Source: UBA3775 sp964572955
GTDB taxonomy: Bacteria; Bacillota; Clostridia; Lachnospirales; Lachnospiraceae
Direction of reading: 5' to 3'
Length of the DNA: 64,000 nt
Assembly: GCA_964572955.1 (NCBI GenBank)
Contig: CAZNGY010000002.1
Coordinates: 43,244 to 107,243 of the forward strand
In this document: positions 17,842 through 27,350 of the stretch, piece after piece
Position numbering within the stretch: the first letter of the stretch is position 1
Layout: each line of letters opens with the position of its first letter
Position numbers and translations under genes: made by a program
The notes under the pieces: model-generated
Databases searched by the model: none
The model's input: the letters and a program-made list of their open reading frames with translations, nothing else
Told to the model about the DNA's origin: nothing

Positions 17842-19221
17842 TTATATTGTATATCTTAAAAGGAGCACTGCTGTTGCAACCAGAAGTGTAAGAACCGTTG
17901 CCGGTGCCGCAACCTTGCAGTATTTTCCCCATCCGACAGGATGTCCTTCTTTTGCAATTATTGATGTTCCCACAACATTTGCAGACGCACCTATAGGTGT
18001 TCCGTTTCCACCTATATCGGTACCGATTGCAAGTGTCCATGCAAGAACCGCAAGAAGTGCAGGATCTCCAACTGAAAGTTCCTTTATAACCGGAACCATG
18101 GTTGCCGCAAATGGTATGTTATCAATAAATGCTGACGCAACTGCTGAAATCCAAAGAATGATTACTATCATCGCCTTTACATTTCCGCCGCTTATCTTCT
18201 TAATAAAATCGGCAATTACCTGAAGAACACCGGTCTGTTCAAGTCCGCCGACAACCACAAAGAGTCCGATAAAGAAAAGAATCGTGTTCCAGTCAAGTCT
18301 CTTAATAATGTCGGTTGTCTTCTTCGTTCCCTCAATTGCTAACGAAGCAATGAGCGAAAGAACCATTGCTATAACACCTATGGTTGCTACCGAAAGACCT
18401 GTCTGTGCATGTGTCACAAGTAATACAACACAAATTGCAAAAATAATACAGCTGATTATAAAATATGTTTTATTCTGAATTGCTTCCTTTGGATTAGGAT
18501 ATGTAATTCCTTCCGGTCTTGCTGCTTCACTCTCCTTAAGCTGCTTTCTGAACATAAAGTAAAAATAAAAGATAAGGATAATTCCCGCTATAAGTGCCAC
18601 CAAACCCGTATTTGTAAGGAAATCGAAGAATGTATATCCAAGACCTGTTCCGATAATGATATTAGGCGGATCGCCGGACATCGTTGACGAACCTCCGACA
18701 TTGCTCATAAAGATTTCTGCCAATACTACCGGTACAGGGTCAAATTTCAAAATTCTTGCCAGTTCAACCGTTACTGCCGCAAGGAAAAGAATTACCGTAA
18801 TACTGTCAATAAACATCGAGAGTACTGCCGACATAACCATAAAAGATATAAATAAAGGTACTACACGATAATTTACAAGCTGTGCAAGCTTAAGACAAAG
18901 CCATCTGAAGAAACCTGCATTTCCCATTCCTTCAACCATGAGCATCATGCCCGTAATAAAGATAATTGTTGCCCAGTTGATTCCTGTTGAGGATTCTTCC
19001 GCATTATGTCCCGGAATCCAAAACGCTTTTGTAAAAATACTCTTGTAATTAAGAGTTTCCACGATAGCATCCGAGCTTTGCATTATAAGTCCGAATACGA
19101 CCACAAGTACAAGCACTGCACCTATACATGCCGGAACAAATCTGTCCATCTTACCGACTATAATTACAATAAACATCAGTAAGAAAATAACCAATGCTGC
19201 AATAGTAGCTGCCGTTTCCAT
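17842..19221 (-). CDS. ArsB/NhaD/SLC13-type ion transporter
   Basis: 459 residues with about twelve membrane helices. It belongs to the ion transporter superfamily: the first half has FIDSITVILFLAAVTVEL and a GGSSTMSGDPPNIIIGTGLGYTFF re-entrant loop, and the second half has FIDNIPFAATMVPVI and GGNGTPIGASANVVG. The two N-P or N-x-P loops are the substrate-binding hairpins of this superfamily. The substrate (arsenite, Na+/H+, dicarboxylate) cannot be settled from sequence, and no arsenic genes are nearby. The start follows GGAGG; the in-frame TTG upstream is part of that site. Confidence 0.85.
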   Translation of the reverse strand: METAATIAALVIFLLMFIVIIVGKMDRFVPACIGAVLVLVVVFGLIMQSSDAIVETLNYKSIFTKAFWIPGHNAEESSTGINWATIIFITGMMLMVEGMGNAGFFRWLCLKLAQLVNYRVVPLFISFMVMSAVLSMFIDSITVILFLAAVTVELARILKFDPVPVVLAEIFMSNVGGSSTMSGDPPNIIIGTGLGYTFFDFLTNTGLVALIAGIILIFYFYFMFRKQLKESEAARPEGITYPNPKEAIQNKTYFIISCIIFAICVVLLVTHAQTGLSVATIGVIAMVLSLIASLAIEGTKKTTDIIKRLDWNTILFFIGLFVVVGGLEQTGVLQVIADFIKKISGGNVKAMIVIILWISAVASAFIDNIPFAATMVPVIKELSVGDPALLAVLAWTLAIGTDIGGNGTPIGASANVVGTSIIAKEGHPVGWGKYCKVAAPATVLTLLVATAVLLLRYTI

Positions 19222-19431
19222 GATTACCTCCAAATTTTATAAAACATTAAGATTTTTACACAATCCACACATTTTAGCCCATATCTCGATAAATTGCAAC
19301 AATAATATCCGATTTATTTACTTTTACGTCTTTTTTCTACAAAATAAAGTACACAGACTGTTTTACGTCAGACTGCCAATACCCATTTTCCGACTGACCG
19401 CTGCCTCATGGCAGTATTCATAAAAAATTAA

Positions 19432-20133
19432 TCAACGGGCATAAAATCCGGAGTCACTGACTCTTTCGCCTGCTTTATAAAGGTGAGAGTAGTCTCCCAT
19501 TGACCTCACTCTGAAAATAGCCGCATCTGCATCTCTTTCTTCCGTTTCTATTTCAAATACGGTTGATGGAGCCGCAAAAAAACCGTGAAGCATAAGTGAA
19601 GGAGCAATTCCTGTAAGATAACCTATCATTATGAGTGAAACCGCCATATGACAGAAAATTACTATCGCATCATCCGTATGTTTAACCACCCTGTAAAAGT
19701 TTCCGTCCCTCTTATAACCGTGTTCCAAAAGCAGCCCGTCCAGTCCGTTTTTTACCATTTCATACTGTTCGGCAACATTTGTCCCCTGATATATCGGTGC
19801 TTCCGTCCATCTGTCTTTGTCATACATTTCAGGATATTTTGTCCAGTCTGCAGGGAGCAGATCCCAACAGTTTCTGATATGACCATCTCTCGGATCACTG
19901 CACTTTCCGCTGAATTCTCTGACCCATGGCAACACCTCAGGCTCAATACCTGTTCCCTTTAGTGCCGTTGCTGCCGTATCTCTTGCACGTCCAAGAGGAG
20001 AAACGTAAAATTTTCTTACATTTTTAAGGTTCTGTATCCTTTCTGCCAAAAATTCTGCTTCCTTCCACCCTTTTTTGGTCAATGAATCAATTGAGTAATC
20101 CGGTTCTGCATGTCTTACAAGTATAATTTTCAT
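19432..20133 (-). CDS. histidine phosphatase / phosphoglycerate mutase family protein
   Basis: 233 residues from the ATG complementary to 20131-20133, which follows GGAGG; the longer frame upstream has no ribosome binding site. The catalytic RHAEPDYS (R7, H8) opens the protein and YVSPLGRARDTA carries the second arginine. A later FCHMAVS holds the second histidine. The enzyme should remove phosphate from a small substrate or phosphoprotein through phosphohistidine; the substrate is unknown. It is a lone gene on the minus strand. Confidence 0.88.
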   Translation of the reverse strand: MKIILVRHAEPDYSIDSLTKKGWKEAEFLAERIQNLKNVRKFYVSPLGRARDTAATALKGTGIEPEVLPWVREFSGKCSDPRDGHIRNCWDLLPADWTKYPEMYDKDRWTEAPIYQGTNVAEQYEMVKNGLDGLLLEHGYKRDGNFYRVVKHTDDAIVIFCHMAVSLIMIGYLTGIAPSLMLHGFFAAPSTVFEIETEERDADAAIFRVRSMGDYSHLYKAGERVSDSGFYAR

Positions 20134-20386
20134 AAAATATCCTCCGTAAACTAATCTGATTTTTATAATATGCCACAAAAAATCAAAAATCAATACCGCA
20201 TATTTACCATGTTCTTTTTTCTTGACTAATCCGTTTAATTGTGAAATTATGTACATATACTGATACTCAGAAATTCCGATTTTCTGATTCAGACATTGTA
20301 AATTTCCGGTCACCTGCCGATTCGTTTTTAAACCGGCTTAAATATGACCGTTTCATTATAACCCTAAAATTTTTCAGGAGGAAAAA

Positions 20387-22306
20387 ATGAGTCTGGAAGC
20401 TTACAAAGCAGCTCTTAAACTTGGAGAGAAGGAATATACGACAAGACTTTCCAAAAAACTTGATCCCTATCTTCCGATACTTGATGACATAACTGAAAAC
20501 GTAAAAACCGTGAGCCGTGTTAAACTTGGTCTTGTTACAATACCCATGGATCAGATTGCCGGGACGGTAAATGCAAATCGATCCAATGCATTTGCATCCA
20601 ACTTCATGCCTCTGCTTCAGATTGGCAGTGAATTTGCCTCTAAATGGAGTGTTCTTCATGACAGTCTTGAAGAAGATGGTTTAAGAGACCCTGTAATTGC
20701 ATTCGAATACATGAATAAATTCTATATCAGAGAGGGAAACAAGCGTGTTTCCGTGTCAAAATACATGGGGGCGGTAGAAATAGAGGGAACGGTCACACGT
20801 ATAGTTCCTGCAAAGGACAATTCCCCGGAAGTCAGCCTTTACTACGAATTCCTCGATTTCTATGAAATAACCGGAATAAACTATATCTACTTTTCAAAAT
20901 CCGGTTCTTTTAAAAAATTCATCAAACTGATTATCGGTGAAAACGGAAAATGGACTGAAGATGACGAACTTGACGTTCGTTCACTATTTACAAAATTCAA
21001 AAAAGAATACACTTTAAAATACGAAGACAAACTTCCTCTGCCTGTCAGTGATGCTTTTCTCGTGTATGTGACCCTTCTTGGATTTGATACAATAAAAAAC
21101 AACAGCCTCTCGGAAGTAAAGGATGATATTTCCAAGATAAGAAGTGAAATCATTCGTGATGCACAGCCGGAACCCACGGCAATTTCAACTCACCCTACTG
21201 CCGCAAGAAAAAGCGTGCTTTCAATGCCTTTAACCATTTTGAAAGCAACCAAAAAGCTGAAAATCGCCTTTGTTCATCTCGGAAACATGGAAAACTCAGC
21301 ATGGGTTTATGCCCACGAACTCGGAAGACGACACCTGGAAGACGAAGCTTTCCCTAACGAGATAATAACTGAATCCTTTTTTGATATAAGCATGAATAAG
21401 GCTGAAGAGACGCTCGAAACCCTCTGTCATAATGACTATGACATCATTTTCGTAACTTCACCGCAGCATAATGCCGCATGTGCCAAAGTTGCCGTTCTTC
21501 ATCCCGAAGTCAAAATCCTCAACTGCTCTCTGAACGTGTCAACAAAACATGTACGGACTTATTATCTCAGAACATATGAATCAAAATATCTGCTCGGTCT
21601 GATTGCAGGTGCAATGACCGAAAATAACCGCATCGCATATATTGCAGATTATCCTGTTTACGGAAGCATTGCCTCCATAAATGCTTTTGCCATCGGTGCA
21701 AAAACCGTTAACCCTAAAGCTGAAATCTATCTTTCATGGACATCGGAAAAAGGCTCTGACCCTGATAAAGACATAAAGAATTTTGATTGTGACCTGGTAA
21801 GTGACCTTGACTGGTCTTCTCCTAAACATCTGACAAGAAAATTCGGACTTTATCTCTATAAGGACGGCACACCTTTAAATCTCGCTGCTCCTCTCTGGAA
21901 TTGGGGTAAGCTTTACGAATCTATTGTCAAAAGTGTTAAAAGGGGATCCTGGAAAATCGAAGAAGCTAATAATGTTACACGTTCAATCGGTTATTGGTGG
22001 GGCATTTCCAGCGGAGCCGTTGATCTCGTATATTCTGCAAAAGTCCCTCACCTTACAATGGATTTGGTCAACTACCTGAAAAACAGAATCAAGGCTTCAG
22101 ATTTCACCCCGTTTGCAAATGAACTTACATTCCAGAACGGAAAAACCATAGATGCCGGTCACGGATTAAATATACAGTCACTCATAGACATGGATGAACT
22201 TGTGGAAAATGTTCACGGTTATATTCCGGGAATACATGATGTTAAAGATGATACCGTTTCTCTTGCTAAAGTACAAGGCGTTGCTGTATCACCGGAAGAA
22301 ATATAA
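20387..22306 (+). CDS. ParB-like domain fused to a BMP-type (PBP1) ligand-binding domain, cytosolic
   Basis: 639 residues with no signal peptide and no lipobox. Residues about 45-145 look like a ParB/sulfiredoxin-type domain (IPMDQIAG, IAFEYMNKFYIREGNKRVSVSKYMGA). Residues about 285-640 resemble the basic membrane protein (BMP/Med) family of nucleoside-binding proteins (IAFVHLGNMENSAWVYAHELGRR, YDIIFVTSPQHNAA, LLGLIAGAMTENNRIAYIADYP). BMP proteins normally work outside the cell with an ABC importer; none is encoded here and the protein appears cytosolic. This suggests a ligand-sensing regulator, possibly DNA-binding. A GGAGG precedes the ATG. Confidence 0.75.
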   Translation: MSLEAYKAALKLGEKEYTTRLSKKLDPYLPILDDITENVKTVSRVKLGLVTIPMDQIAGTVNANRSNAFASNFMPLLQIGSEFASKWSVLHDSLEEDGLRDPVIAFEYMNKFYIREGNKRVSVSKYMGAVEIEGTVTRIVPAKDNSPEVSLYYEFLDFYEITGINYIYFSKSGSFKKFIKLIIGENGKWTEDDELDVRSLFTKFKKEYTLKYEDKLPLPVSDAFLVYVTLLGFDTIKNNSLSEVKDDISKIRSEIIRDAQPEPTAISTHPTAARKSVLSMPLTILKATKKLKIAFVHLGNMENSAWVYAHELGRRHLEDEAFPNEIITESFFDISMNKAEETLETLCHNDYDIIFVTSPQHNAACAKVAVLHPEVKILNCSLNVSTKHVRTYYLRTYESKYLLGLIAGAMTENNRIAYIADYPVYGSIASINAFAIGAKTVNPKAEIYLSWTSEKGSDPDKDIKNFDCDLVSDLDWSSPKHLTRKFGLYLYKDGTPLNLAAPLWNWGKLYESIVKSVKRGSWKIEEANNVTRSIGYWWGISSGAVDLVYSAKVPHLTMDLVNYLKNRIKASDFTPFANELTFQNGKTIDAGHGLNIQSLIDMDELVENVHGYIPGIHDVKDDTVSLAKVQGVAVSPEEI

Positions 22307-22316
22307 TCTCTGCATA

Positions 22317-22358
22317 TAAAAACCTCTTTAACGGCAAAACCGGTAAAGAGGTTTTAGT
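22317..22358. terminator. bidirectional intrinsic terminator
   Basis: A strong hairpin pairs AACCTCTTTA with TAAAGAGGTT around a loop containing a smaller GGCAAAACCGG element, followed by a T-rich tail on the plus strand and A-rich sequence before it. It ends the ParB-BMP gene and, in reverse, the DUF896 gene. Confidence 0.85.
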
Positions 22359-22359
22359 T

Positions 22360-22569
22360 TTATTTTTTTATCGGTTTAACCTGTTCTATCGTTCCATCAG
22401 GTCTCTCTATCGTCATGCCGTCAAGCTGGGCTCTCAGATTTTTTTTAAAGCTATCAGCATATTCACGTCTGAGCCTTATCTGTTCCGCTTTTTCATCCGG
22501 GGTAAGCCCCTCATTCTGCGATTTACGATATAACTCATTTATTCTTACTATTCTTTCATCCATATTCAT
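22360..22569 (-). CDS. DUF896 (YnzC-like) small cytosolic protein
   Basis: 69 residues. The sequence RINELYRKSQNEGLTPDEKAEQ followed by RREYADSFKKNLRAQLDGM is diagnostic of DUF896, a small helical-hairpin protein conserved in Firmicutes and linked in some species with the SOS region. The function is unsettled. GGAGG lies at good spacing before the first ATG. It lies 48 bases downstream of the REC-EAL gene, on the same strand only in reverse order, so it is transcribed after it from the minus strand. Confidence 0.9.
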   Translation of the reverse strand: MNMDERIVRINELYRKSQNEGLTPDEKAEQIRLRREYADSFKKNLRAQLDGMTIERPDGTIEQVKPIKK

Positions 22570-22617
22570 ATTTTTTCCTCCAAACCAATCTTTTCACCAA
22601 TACCTTCATTAACGGAA

Positions 22618-25119
22618 TCAGTATTTTATTTTCATGTACAGCTCAAACTCATTACATGGCACAGGCTTTGAAAAATAATATCCCTGTGCCTGATCACATT
22701 CAATCTCTGCCAGTGCATCAAGCTGTTCTTTTGTCTCCACACCCTCCGCTGTTACCGAAAGTCCGAGTGCCAGTGCCATTTCTATTATAAGCTTTAATAT
22801 CCTTCGGCCGGATTCGGTGAAAATCTGCTGAACCAGTTTCATGTCCAGTTTAAGTATATCAACGGATAACTCACTAAACATGTTTAACGAGGAATATCCG
22901 GTTCCGAAATCATCCATTTCTACTTTGAAACCTTTTTCCCTGAATTTCTTCACTGTTTCAATCATTCCCACCGGATTCTCCGTATATGCGGATTCCGTTA
23001 TTTCAAGATGGAGCAGCTCATGAGGAATTCCGTATTTATCTGCTACGTCAAGAATATATTCATCAAGCCCCCTGACGCAGAAATCAATTCTTGAAATATT
23101 TACCGACACCGGAATGTCCCTCATTCCGCTCTTTCTCCAGCCTGCCATCATTTCACATGTTTTATTCCAGACATATTTATCAAGAATCGTTATAAATCCA
23201 TTTTTTTCAAACAACGGAATAAACTGTCCCGGTGACATAAAGCCATACTCCGGATGTTCCCATCTCACAAGTGCTTCCGCCCCTTCAAGCTTCCCGGTTT
23301 TTATATTATGCTTTGGTTGGAACCATACTTTAAACTGTCCTTCTTCCAATGCTTTTTCACATGTGTTCTGGATTTTCTCCTCCATAAGCATTCTGAGTCT
23401 TGTCGAATCATCATATCTTGCTATAATCTGCCTGTACTTGCCGCTTATTTCACCAACAGCGGTCCTTGCCCTGTCACACATTACCTGAACCGGAACGGAC
23501 TTATCAACATTCTCATATATACCGAACTTCATTACTACTCCGGGAACTATTTCTGCAAGAAGTTTCTGATAACCTTTGCTGTTCACCGCAAACTCAATAA
23601 ATTTTGTTATATTGCCACCATGAGGTATAAGAATTCCAAAAAGGTCCGTACTCATTCTTCCATAAACAATCCGTCTCCTCTTCATGAACTCACCAAGTTG
23701 TTCAGCAACAAATTTGACAACTTCGTTACCTTTCTGCATACCGAATCTTTCAACTATCATCTTGTAATTTTCAATGTGACAGCAGACAAAATCAAACTCT
23801 GTATTTTCATTTGAAAGTATAACCTGTCCGGCCACATGGTAGAAATACTGGTATGAATATATTCCGGTAAGTGGATCTCTTTTTAGGGCATCAACCATCG
23901 TTGAATTTTCCTTAAGCCTTAATATGGTTGAAATCCTTGAAAGGACAATTTCCTTGTTATACGGTTTCACAATAAAATCACTTGCACCGCTTCTCAAACA
24001 CTCTATTTCCTCGTCAGAACGTGTTGCTCCGGTTCCTACAATTACGGGAATTGCCTTTAAAAACGGATCATTCTGCAATAACTTCAACAAACTGTATCCG
24101 TCCATAACCGGCATAATAAGATCCAAAAGAATTAAATCTGTCTCATCTCCATGCTTTTGCAGATATGTATATGCTTCCTGACCATTTTCCGCAACTGCGA
24201 CAGAATAATCTTCCTGCAGCATACTTGTAAGAATCATTCGGTTTATCTTTTCATCATCAACGATAAGAACATTTCTTTTTACCTTAAATCCGGTTATTGC
24301 CGAATTAATTCTTCTTTCAGCCTCTATCTGTTTTTTATATTCGCTGTCAATGTTTTCAAAAAACATTACCGCAACCTGATTCTCCCTGCCATACTCAATA
24401 CTGGTATTAACTGTCAGTGAAACCCAGACCGCCTCACCTTTTATAAACATTCTGTATGGATAATTAAATTTCTCTTCACCGTTCGACATACGGTTTCTGA
24501 CTGATCTGATATCCGTAAATGCGAGAAATCCGGCCCTGTCATTTTCATGTACATACTCACTGCATATCTTTCCTATCCATTCGGTATATGACAAATCTGA
24601 TGATGAAATGAGGTGCATTCCAAGGTTATTTCCAGCAATTGCACTTACCCTGTTATCCGTAAGGTTTACTTTTACAATACAATAGTAGGATTTGTTAAGT
24701 ATGTGAAGCACATCTTCCAAATCAATATTCTTACGTCTGTATGTAAGCAATGCATTGTGAATTTTTTTTGATACAATTTCCTCGTCAATCGGACGGACAC
24801 AATAGTCTATTACTCCCAGCTCATAAGCTCTGGAAAGAGAATCTCTGGATAAATCCGATGTTAATACCACAACCGGCACATCTTCGATCCATTTTCTTTC
24901 GTTCATAATTTCCAAAAATCCAAACCCGTCCATAACAGGCATAACAATATCCAAAAGAATTATATCAATTTCTTTTCTGTGTTTCTCGTAAATCTTCAAT
25001 GCCTCAATACCATTGGATGCTTCGTAAAAATTATAAACATCCTTAAACATTTCTTTCAGCATTTCCTTATTCATTAACGAATCATCAACAACCAGTATTG
25101 TCAGATTTTTTCCGGACAT
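22618..25119 (-). CDS. cyclic-di-GMP phosphodiesterase with two receiver domains, PAS and degenerate GGDEF (REC-PAS-REC-GGDEF*-EAL)
   Basis: 833 residues. Domains: REC1 (about 5-125, LLDIVMPVMDG), PAS-like (about 135-265), REC2 (about 280-400, LLDLIMPVMDG), GGDEF-like (about 405-560) and EAL (about 575-830). The GGDEF site is degraded to RMSTDLF, so no diguanylate cyclase activity is expected. The EAL domain keeps EALVRW, the asparagine of VNIS, EITE, DDFGTGYSSL, LKLD and AEGVET, and should hydrolyse c-di-GMP. Both phospho-acceptor aspartates are present. There is no membrane helix. The likely role is input-controlled c-di-GMP breakdown; no histidine kinase is adjacent. Confidence 0.92.
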   Translation of the reverse strand: MSGKNLTILVVDDSLMNKEMLKEMFKDVYNFYEASNGIEALKIYEKHRKEIDIILLDIVMPVMDGFGFLEIMNERKWIEDVPVVVLTSDLSRDSLSRAYELGVIDYCVRPIDEEIVSKKIHNALLTYRRKNIDLEDVLHILNKSYYCIVKVNLTDNRVSAIAGNNLGMHLISSSDLSYTEWIGKICSEYVHENDRAGFLAFTDIRSVRNRMSNGEEKFNYPYRMFIKGEAVWVSLTVNTSIEYGRENQVAVMFFENIDSEYKKQIEAERRINSAITGFKVKRNVLIVDDEKINRMILTSMLQEDYSVAVAENGQEAYTYLQKHGDETDLILLDLIMPVMDGYSLLKLLQNDPFLKAIPVIVGTGATRSDEEIECLRSGASDFIVKPYNKEIVLSRISTILRLKENSTMVDALKRDPLTGIYSYQYFYHVAGQVILSNENTEFDFVCCHIENYKMIVERFGMQKGNEVVKFVAEQLGEFMKRRRIVYGRMSTDLFGILIPHGGNITKFIEFAVNSKGYQKLLAEIVPGVVMKFGIYENVDKSVPVQVMCDRARTAVGEISGKYRQIIARYDDSTRLRMLMEEKIQNTCEKALEEGQFKVWFQPKHNIKTGKLEGAEALVRWEHPEYGFMSPGQFIPLFEKNGFITILDKYVWNKTCEMMAGWRKSGMRDIPVSVNISRIDFCVRGLDEYILDVADKYGIPHELLHLEITESAYTENPVGMIETVKKFREKGFKVEMDDFGTGYSSLNMFSELSVDILKLDMKLVQQIFTESGRRILKLIIEMALALGLSVTAEGVETKEQLDALAEIECDQAQGYYFSKPVPCNEFELYMKIKY

Positions 25120-25134
25120 ACAACCTCTCTTCCA

Positions 25135-25247
25135 ATCAGTTTTCTGATTTTATTTAATCCGCAAACAGCTGCCCCGATAAGTACACTTCAATTTCCGAAA
25201 CTTCATTCTTATCTGCAGCAGCCAAAAGTATCATTCCTGCTCATTAG
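25135..25247 (-). other. intergenic leader with a hairpin and a possible 26-codon ORF
   Basis: Between the kinase-like gene and the REC-EAL gene the minus strand holds an ATG-initiated 26-codon frame (MILLAAADKNEVSEIEVYLS, then GQLFAD) with an AGCAGG just upstream, ending shortly before a perfect hairpin, AATCAG-AAAA-CTGATT (25135-25150). The ribosome binding site is too close to the ATG, so coding status is doubtful. Confidence 0.25.
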
Positions 25248-25268
25248 GATACGAATGCGGGAGCCATA

Positions 25269-25775
25269 TTACATCTGGTACAATCTTACAATTTCCTTAA
25301 CTATTTCCCTTATCTGTAGTCCTTCACAATTAAGAACCACATCCGCATATTTTTCATATAAAGGCTTTCTTTCTTCATAAAGATCACGAAGAGACATTCC
25401 CGACCTGATTGCTACACCTCTCTCTGAAAGGTCTCCGAGCCTTGACTCTATCTCTTCATAAGGAAGTTTCAAATAAAAAATCCTTCCAATTTCCTGAAGA
25501 TGGGCCATTGCATTTTCCCCGTATACAACACTCCCTCCGGTTGCAATAACAGATTTCCGTGAATTAATCAGAGAATTTACTCTGTCCTCAATTTTTTGAA
25601 ATCCTTCCAGACCCTGCCCCGAAATAATTTCATGAAGAAGTTTTCCTTCTTCTTCCTGTATAAGCAGATCTGAATCCAGAAAACCATAACCGAGACTTTT
25701 TGCCAGGACAACGCCCACAGTGCTTTTTCCTGCCCCAGGCATACCTATAAGAACCACATTTTCCTTTTTCTGCAT
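25269..25775 (-). CDS. shikimate kinase-like P-loop kinase (divergent)
   Basis: 168 residues, the size of AroK. The P-loop GMPGAGKST (residues 11-19), the DSD at 34-36 and the lid region ending in EERKPLYEKYAD match the family. Two substrate-site features differ from the textbook enzyme: the FR arginine that contacts shikimate is Q60 (GFQKIE), and the GGG loop is TGGS (79-82). The same TGGS variant appears, as far as I recall, in proteins annotated as shikimate kinase in other Clostridia. The true substrate may differ. It is 3 bases beyond the FprA stop on the same transcript, away from other aromatic amino acid genes. Confidence 0.75.
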   Translation of the reverse strand: MQKKENVVLIGMPGAGKSTVGVVLAKSLGYGFLDSDLLIQEEEGKLLHEIISGQGLEGFQKIEDRVNSLINSRKSVIATGGSVVYGENAMAHLQEIGRIFYLKLPYEEIESRLGDLSERGVAIRSGMSLRDLYEERKPLYEKYADVVLNCEGLQIREIVKEIVRLYQM

Positions 25776-25778
25776 ATT

Positions 25779-26942
25779 CTAATCCTCTGCCGCCATCATG
25801 TCTGCAAGTAATAATAAAGCTGTCTCTGATTCCTCGTTAAGTGCCGACTTAATCGAAACAACATCAGAAATAATTTCAACGTCCTTAAGCTCTTCCAAAT
25901 GCTTCCGCATAACCTTAGCCGCCTGTGGTGCCCATGTTCCGTTTTCAACCAGACCAACCCTGCGGTTTCTGTATGTTTTTGCTTTAAGATGGCTTAAAAA
26001 GTCCTCCATTGCCGGGAATAAACCGCCGTCATAAGTCGGTGCACAGAGAACCATTCTATCATATCTGAATGCATCTTCAACTGCCTCTGCCATGTCATCC
26101 CGCGTAAGATCATTGAATGCTGTTTTTATGCCTTTTGCTTTAAGCATTTCTTCAAGCTTTTTGGCAGCTTTTAAAGTATTTCCGTGGATTGATGCACATG
26201 CTATAAAGACCCCCTTATCTTCAGGCTCATAACTGCTCCATATACTGTATTTGTTCAGGTAAAATTCAAGATTTTCCGTCAGAACCGGTCCGTGCAGCGG
26301 ACAGATTCCTTTGATTTCCAGACTTCCAACCTTCTTTAAAAGTGACTGAACCTGTGCTCCGTATTTTCCGACAATATTAAAATAGTATCTCCTCGCCTCA
26401 CATGCCCAGCTTTCACTTTCATCATCTGAACCGAATCTTCCAAAGCCGTCTGCAGAGAACAACACACCGTCTGCCGAATCATAACAGACCATTACTTCCG
26501 GCCAATGAATCATCGGAGCCATCATAAATGTAAGTTCGCTGCTTCCTGTTAAAATCCGGTCTCCTTCCTTTACGATAACTGCCTGTGAAATAAAATCCCT
26601 GCCCGTGAACTGTTTAAGAAATTTAAAAGTCTGAGCATTTCCCACCAGTTTTATATCTGGATACTTTTTAATCAAAGCTTCAATACTTCCGGAATGGTCC
26701 GGTTCCATGTGGGATATCACAAGATACTCAGGCTTTCTCTCTCCTAATATTTCCGACAGATTCTTAAGCCACTCTGACTCAGCCCTTGCATCAACAGTGT
26801 CAGTTATAACCGGTTTTTCATCCAGAATAAGATATGAATTATATGTTATCCCTTCCGGTACAAAATACTGACCTTCAAATAAGTCAAGTTCTCTGTCATA
26901 TACTCCTATATTATAAATTCTGTCAGTAATTTTTCTTCTCAT
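25779..26942 (-). CDS. fprA: FprA-type flavodiiron protein (A-type flavoprotein)
   Basis: 387 residues: a metallo-beta-lactamase-like diiron domain (about 1-250) and a flavodoxin domain (about 255-387). Iron ligands are visible in HMEPDH (H78, E80, D82, H83), in MIHWPEV, in SADGFG and in CPLHGP. The flavodoxin domain starts FIACASIHGNT. These enzymes reduce O2 to water or NO to N2O and protect strict anaerobes. The start ATG follows GAGGAAC. It lies at the head of a two-gene string with the kinase-like gene. Confidence 0.94.
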   Translation of the reverse strand: MRRKITDRIYNIGVYDRELDLFEGQYFVPEGITYNSYLILDEKPVITDTVDARAESEWLKNLSEILGERKPEYLVISHMEPDHSGSIEALIKKYPDIKLVGNAQTFKFLKQFTGRDFISQAVIVKEGDRILTGSSELTFMMAPMIHWPEVMVCYDSADGVLFSADGFGRFGSDDESESWACEARRYYFNIVGKYGAQVQSLLKKVGSLEIKGICPLHGPVLTENLEFYLNKYSIWSSYEPEDKGVFIACASIHGNTLKAAKKLEEMLKAKGIKTAFNDLTRDDMAEAVEDAFRYDRMVLCAPTYDGGLFPAMEDFLSHLKAKTYRNRRVGLVENGTWAPQAAKVMRKHLEELKDVEIISDVVSIKSALNEESETALLLLADMMAAED

Positions 26943-27350
26943 TATGTTCCTCTTTTCCGAGCATTTTCATAACCTGCGATTGTTTACGCTCTTAAAAATT
27001 TATCATCATCTGATATTCTGCCGCTCTAATATATGTGTCAAATTATATAAAAAGGATACTGTTACAATCTTTGTGTATCCTCATACCTAACATACCGGCA
27101 GTTTATAAGATACTGTTTTTATTATACTTAAAACGCACTGCTCATACAAGTAATTTACCATTTTTTTCGTTTCCTCTGACCCTCATATTAATAAATTACG
27201 TCAGTATTTTATTGATTCAAAACGTATAAAAAAATTTTTTCTCCATATAATTCAAATAAATCATTCATTTCCCCTGCCAAAACTTTAAAATACAATAAAT
27301 GTCTGGTTATGAAATGTCTGTATCTGAAATTGTACAAGCTTGGAGGTTTT
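26943..27350. other. intergenic region of 408 bases between fprA and a membrane protein gene
   Basis: AT-rich, with no convincing ORF. It holds a hairpin AGGATAC (27053-27059) with GTATCCT (27075-27081) around a 15-base loop, and the promoter-like sequence for fprA given separately. The remaining part (about 27090-27330) shows only A/T runs. Confidence 0.6.
27013..27041 (-). promoter_or_regulatory. possible fprA promoter
   Basis: On the minus strand a perfect TTGACA (complement of 27036-27041) is followed after 17 bases by GAATAT (complement of 27013-27018), a poor -10. The distance to the fprA start would be about 60 bases. Only the -35 is convincing. Confidence 0.35.

Noticed and set aside
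19398..19420. CTGCC-TCAT-GGCAG hairpin as a terminator for the phosphatase-like gene
   Set aside because: No T tract follows in either direction; kept only as an unassigned hairpin.
20267..20659. 130-codon minus-strand ORF across the start of the ParB-BMP gene
   Set aside because: It overlaps the strong ribosome binding site and start of the plus-strand gene; composition is typical of antisense frames.
23254..23814. 186-codon plus-strand ORF opposite the EAL protein gene
   Set aside because: Antisense to the conserved GGDEF/EAL coding region, no family resemblance.
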